This document shows positions 59,172 through 64,000 of a DNA stretch of 64,000 nt, one piece after another. The DNA is from Moesziomyces globuligerus. Lineage: Eukaryota; Basidiomycota; Ustilaginomycetes; Ustilaginales; Ustilaginaceae. Below the pieces are notes generated by a model. The model had not been told where the DNA came from, made no database searches, and was given only the letters and a program-made list of their open reading frames with translations. Location of the stretch: positions 1 through 64,000 of the forward strand of contig JARVLF010000010.1 of assembly GCA_030849465.1 (NCBI GenBank), read 5' to 3'. Positions within the stretch are counted from its first letter, which is position 1. Every line of letters begins with the position of its first letter. Made by a program: the position numbers and the translations under genes.

Positions 59172-60863
59172 TTTTGCGCCTGAATTTCTTCGAATGACAG
59201 TTCAAGAGACTCGGACGTGGAGTAGAAAGGGGAGAGAATGAGCCTAAGGACGTATCGGTGTGCCGTCAGAGGGAAGAATTAGCGAGCGAAACGGACGAAG
59301 ACGAGGGGAGAAGGGAAAGGTGTTGGCAAGTGAAAAGGAAAAGAAAAAAAAAAAAAAGAGGCCGGTAATCGCTTCCTATCAAAGGAAGTCGAGGCGGCGA
59401 AGGAGAAGAGAAATTGAAAAGGTCGATCGACTTGCGCAGCAAGCGTTTCGGCCACAGTGGAAGTGATGGAGGCGAGGAGAGAGGACGAGAAGTGGATGAT
59501 AAGCGTCGAGGGGGAATCGGCAGTGGGGAGTGCCTCGTATTTATGCGTGAGAGCATAGGCGATGCCTTGCTTCATGCTCTTCGTAAGCCGGCAGTACAGA
59601 GTCGCATACTGCAGCTCGCAAGAGGCTCTATCGGTCCGCTCTTCCGTGGACTGTGTATCTCCCACAAACACGGGAATGCATGCCGACGGGAACAAGAAAG
59701 GAGGAGATGCATGGGGAGGGTGTGAATCACCAACTGAGGCCAGCTTCGGTCGCCCGAGCTCATAACGATTGTGGTGGGCAGCATACGCCAACAGGTGGGG
59801 GATTGACGATGAAACGGCCGCAGCGAAGCCATATGAGACGCGGCTCTCGAGTGCTCGGTGCCTCTGTTCACAAGATGCTTCCGGCATAGCATGCGCGAGT
59901 CTTGATAGCACTCAGACTGGCTCGGACACACACGCGCGATGCGGTCGAAGAGATGTAAGGGTAATCTACATTGACTGAGCCGTGACGAAGCTCGATACTC
60001 TCGCTTGCGCGGGCGTGCTGTTGCAGCGCCTCGTACATCCTTGCGAGATGAGCTCGCCGGCATGTGGCTGTCTGCTCGCCTCAACAGGAGGTGGCTTTCT
60101 GATACCTGCAGCACGTATGGTGATCAAACGGGGTGACCCTTCTCGCTCCGAACGTCGGATGCTGTACAAAAGGATCGTGATACAGTGCAGGGGCGCATGA
60201 AGCAAAAGCAAGCGCGAGGGCAACCATGGTGCATATGAAATGACGCCGACCTGGAGCTCGTTCGCAACTGGACAGCTCGGATGAGAAAAGAAAAGGAAAA
60301 TCACCAAAAGGAGAGGAAATTCGAACTGGATCGGGTTTAAATTCCGTCTGTCCATCGGGTCGAGGGTATGTTCGATCGATCACCACGGTGTGCTGCTCTT
60401 TTGGGTTGTTGGCCGTGCTTTGCGCTTCGGTGTTGTGCAGTTGAGCTGCTGCAACTTTTTCGCGACGCGGAATGGCTCAGACAGCGCTGGGATCAACGGC
60501 CAAACGCCTCGTCCAACTCGATCTTCTCAATCGCATCCAACAACCTCCTCATCCTGCACACTTGGCGGTCGCTCTCCTCGTCGACCTCTACCGCATCCTG
60601 CATCGTGCCGCAGACATCACACATATCCTCCGACACAGAGATAGACACGTGGAGCTGGCTAAACACCGAATCCGTCCGTGCATCCGTCATCACCGCACCG
60701 CCTGGGATGCACCACTGATCCTGCTGTTCTGTGCCCCCCGCCGACCACTCGACGGACCGCCAGCTGGACGCATCTGCGTCTCTGTCCTACATCGTCACCC
60801 GTCGTAACATTGCATCCATCCGCGGACAGCTTCGTCGCTGCTTCCACCAACAGACGCGCCACA
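59172..60863. other. Divergent intergenic region between egl1-like and Nup192 genes
   Basis: About 1.7 kb. It contains a 15-base A run near 59,344-59,358 and a CATAAATA element (minus strand) at about 59,538-59,545. No gene recognised. A large regulatory region would suit a stage-specific endoglucanase. Confidence 0.5.
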
Positions 60864-63800
60864 ATGCCCGCGCTTCCCTCCGCCTCCACCTTGCAGGCCG
60901 CAGGTGGCATCGCCGTCTTCGAGCCTGCGCGCTTCGAGCGCCTCCATCGCATCATCAACGAGGCCGCATCCAACCCTGTCCGCCTCTCCCGCTCCAATGA
61001 CTGGTTCGTCACCATCGACAGGAATCGCTCCGACCTCGCAGACCTCGGCAGGGTCCGTCCCCCCTCCGATGTGGAGCGCAAAGAGATCGAGTCCGGTATG
61101 TATCTCGATTCAGTCGCCCTCATCATCTTGCCCGCCTGTCAACCACGAAACTGACCGCTCTCGCTTATCTGACTCCACACCTCCAGGCAAGATCACCATC
61201 AGCGGCAGCACACAGAACCTCAACCCCGACTTTGCCCAACAATCGCTCTTGCTAGCACGCGAACTCGGCGTCTCGGAACACTTTGCTGCGTCTCTGCTCC
61301 AGCAGGGCATCGCCAGCCGCGCCAAGTGGGGTCGTCCCGCCGTCGAGGTGGCCTGCATCCTCTACCACCGCGAACGTCTCGCCCTCCTCGCCTGCCTCAA
61401 GGAGCTCCTTCGCAATGCGCTCACCATGCCGTTCGAAGAAGACGTCGAGGCGCAGCGCATGGGTCTCAAGATGGAGCAGCTCGTCGAGTCGCTCGTTTCC
61501 ATCGAGACCTCGGTCACCTCGCCAGCCTCATCCACACGCAAAGTGACGCTTGCAGAAAGGATCCTCGTCGAGATCGACAGTGCCAAGGCCTCCGCAGCAC
61601 GCGTCAAGGCATCGCTAGAGTCGCCTCAGGCCAACCAGGGCATCCAGACGCAGACCTCCAACTTCCTCGGCCTCGGCACCGCACAGTCAGCCAACAACTC
61701 CGCACTCGCCTCCACCTCTAACAACGGCAGACTCAGCGACGAGATCCAACTCGACCGCCGTGCATGGCTTCGTGAGGAGCGACGCGAGCTCGGCCACCTC
61801 CTCTACCTTCTCTCCATCTCCTCTCTCCTCACGCCTTCCAATCTCTCGGCCGTCATCCGCTGGCTCGCCGCCGTCTCTGCCGAGACGTACGATGAGATGA
61901 CCATCTACGTCCTCACAGCGCTCCTCGGCGCGCTCGACGCCAACCCCGAAGCACGCGCTGCCATGGCCGAGCGTGCGAGTCGGGGCACGCTTCGCAACAC
62001 CGTCGAAGACCTCCTTGACGACGAGTCTTTCATCACCTCCACCCACGCCGAAATCACGCGCAAGAAGTGGGCGCTTGGCGAGCTCAACAGCGCCGTGGCC
62101 CTACAGTGGTCGCTCTTCCTCGTCGAGGCATTCTCCCGCAATCCAACCTATCGCAGCCAGCTCTCTATTTCCGAAGAGCAGATCCAAGATCTTGTTCTAC
62201 AGTCCATCACAGGCTCTTCCCTCTCCAAGGACACCAAGCAGCCTTCCAGCACCAGCACGGGCTCCGACGGACCTTCCGGCGGCGCCTTCATCTTTTTGGT
62301 CGTCCGCATCCTCGCTTTCCGACAAAAGACCATCGATGCTCTCTTCGGCGAGGAGGAGGGCGCCATTGCTGCCGAGGCCGATGCTGCCGCCGCCGGCGAT
62401 CTGCTGGAGAACAACGCTTGGGACGACGAAGTGGACGTTGAATTCCGCGAATACGTCGTTCAGCAGATCCACAACCTCGCCGTGGGCACCACTTCCGTCA
62501 TGCTGCCCATGCTCCGCCGTATCCAGCGATCCGAGGAGGATGCTGCGTTTGCCCTTTCTCGAGGATTGGGTGCTCGCCCAGGGGGTCCGGCGCCGCCAGA
62601 GCGCAGGTACGACATCGAGGCACTCTTTGACCTCGTCGCGCTCCTTTGCCGCGGTCGCTCCGAAGCAGGCTTGCCGTTCTGGGTCGGCCCCGACAATCGC
62701 ACCACGCGCTTCCTCGCGTGGGCCATCGATGTGCGCGAGCCAGGCCACCAGCGCGCCCTGCTCAACATGCTCTCCGCCATGTCCTCGGGACCTCAGAGCG
62801 CCAGCCAAGCGCATGCCTTGCTCGATCAGGAGAGTAGCTCCGGCGGTGCCGCGGGCGAGGGTCGCCTCGTGTCCTGGAGTCGTTTGTTCGAGTGGATCAC
62901 CTACTACATCGACACCTTCCACCAGGCCGTGACTTCGTCCTCGTTCCACTCCTCCAGCTACCAGACGCTGGCCATGCCCAAGAACGAGGAGACGCTTCTC
63001 ATCGGCTTTATCCGCCTCTTCCGCAATGTCGTCTTCTTTTCGCAGCCCGCGCGTGATGCGCTGCTGCAGAACTCGGCCTTCAACGCCCTCGACAAGCTCT
63101 TCTCGCTCCTCACGTGCCCGGTCCCCGTCGAGCTCAAGGCGAGCATCCTCGATGCGCTCTCGGCCTTCCTCCATCACACATCTAGCAGTCCGGCAGCACG
63201 GGCGCGATTCTCAGCTGTCGCGACCCAGCTCTGGGACCGCTTTGACGAGTGCGGTCTGTTGCCCACGGACGACGCAGCGGCCAAGTCGCGTCTTGGAGGC
63301 GATCAACCCAACCCGACGATCTTCGGGCCCGCCTTTAAGCCACTTTCATCCAAGGGGGTCCTCTACGAGCTCGACAACTTCGAAGTGCCCCTGCGCACCT
63401 TCCCCGGATCTACGAGCTTCGTCAACTTCCTCAAAGCTCTCGTGCAGCTTCCTTCCTCTGCGCTGGCCGCAGGCTCCTCCGCGCTGGCCGATACCTCCTC
63501 CGGTCCTGCTGGCGGCGCCAACCCCTTCAGCACGATCGTCTCGCACCCGCAGCAGACCCAGGCGCAGGTCCCGTCTTCGTATCAGCAGCAACAGCAGCAG
63601 CAGCAGCAGCAGTCGCAACAGCAGCAGCAAGCCAGTCAGCGCCGTCACCTGCGCTCGGTCGAGCGCTACGTCGACTTTGTCATTGACCAAGTCTTCCTGA
63701 AAGCACGCACGCGCGACTACGTCGAGCCGGCAGAGCAGTGGCGTGTCGTCGCGTCGTGCCTCGACTTCGTGGAGCGCTCGCTGCGATCGTACGACCTCGA

Positions 63801-64000
63801 CGCGCTCCTCCGCACCAGCGAGGGCGCCGACGCGGTGTCCGACCCGGCTCTGCTCACTCAGCTCGCCTCGCATCCCGGTTTCTTCCTAATGCGCCGCATC
63901 CTCACTGGCTCCAAGATGGTCGGAGAGATGCTCGGCATCCTGGTTCCCGGCTCTGGCCTCGCAGCCTTCGAGGCCATCAACCAGAACCGTGCGAGCACCT
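60864..64000 (+). CDS. Nucleoporin Nup192/Nup205, N-terminal part (runs off the window)
   Basis: Exon 1 is 60,864-61,095 and exon 2 begins at 61,187 (GTATGT..CTCCAG, phase 1). The frame stays open to the window end, giving about 1,015 residues of a protein normally 1,600-2,000 long. Seen: DWFVTIDRNRSDLADLGRVR, then ESGKITISGSTQNLNPDFAQQSLLLARELGVSEHFAASLL, which is the NUP192/205 N-terminal signature. Alpha-solenoid helices follow. A polyglutamine run lies at about 63,582-63,632. It is an inner-ring scaffold of the nuclear pore. The middle and C-terminal parts are beyond 64,000. Confidence 0.88.

Overview
The window is the end of a chromosome from a basidiomycete smut fungus (Ustilaginaceae, close to Ustilago/Sporisorium). 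Four signs point there: TTAGGG-type telomere tracts (CCCTAA on this strand); GC-rich, intron-poor genes; a crk1-like Ime2/MAK kinase and an Egl1-like GH45 endoglucanase; and ribosomal-protein genes whose first coding exon is only ATG. The telomere side is on the left and the chromosome core on the right. Species assignment is inference.

Subtelomere (1-14,868). Two 5'-incomplete Ty3/gypsy chromovirus remnants, each with a G-rich polypurine tract and a TGTCA..CA long terminal repeat, lie at 1-3,368 and 3,804-5,370 and are separated by a 20-unit TAACCC array. The inner one sits inside a zinc-finger gene. From 5,371 to 14,850 there are four copies (A to D, minus strand) of a subtelomeric module. 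Each copy has a zinc-finger gene 5' end and a leader built of GACCGTCT-type repeats, and ends at the same boundary, (G/A)GATCTGG-AACCCT. Only copy B has a zinc-finger frame that runs to its own stop (938 codons). It is followed on the same strand by a 326-codon TET/JBP-like 2-oxoglutarate/Fe(II) dioxygenase. A 374-bp higher-order repeat and 89-bp repeats with inverted arms flank that enzyme. Copies C and D are cut off at their telomere-facing ends exactly where the next boundary begins. I read this as repeated end loss, telomere healing and recapture of a module.

Core chromosome (14,869-64,000). Unique single-copy genes follow: a CSC1/OSCA-type channel (-), an aldehyde dehydrogenase (-), a putative cyclase with two introns (+), phosphofructokinase (-), a Crk1-like kinase (+), an intron-containing tRNA-Asp (-), a five-exon Usb1 U6 phosphodiesterase (-), eS24 (+), mitochondrial uL29 (-), a G-protein alpha subunit (+), a secreted amidase (-), eL43 (-), ALG6 with a long N-terminal extension (+), a GCP4-type gamma-tubulin complex protein (-), an alpha/beta hydrolase (+), a small PPxY protein (-), an Egl1-like GH45 endoglucanase with a His-rich tail (-), and the first part of Nup192/205 (+), which leaves the window. 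These are individually regulated eukaryotic genes rather than operons. The gaps of 1-3 kb between divergent or regulated genes show no further coding signal.

The most promising undescribed object is the subtelomeric module: a zinc-finger protein of unknown family next to a TET/JBP-like dioxygenase, bounded by telomere repeats and present in a ladder of truncated copies.
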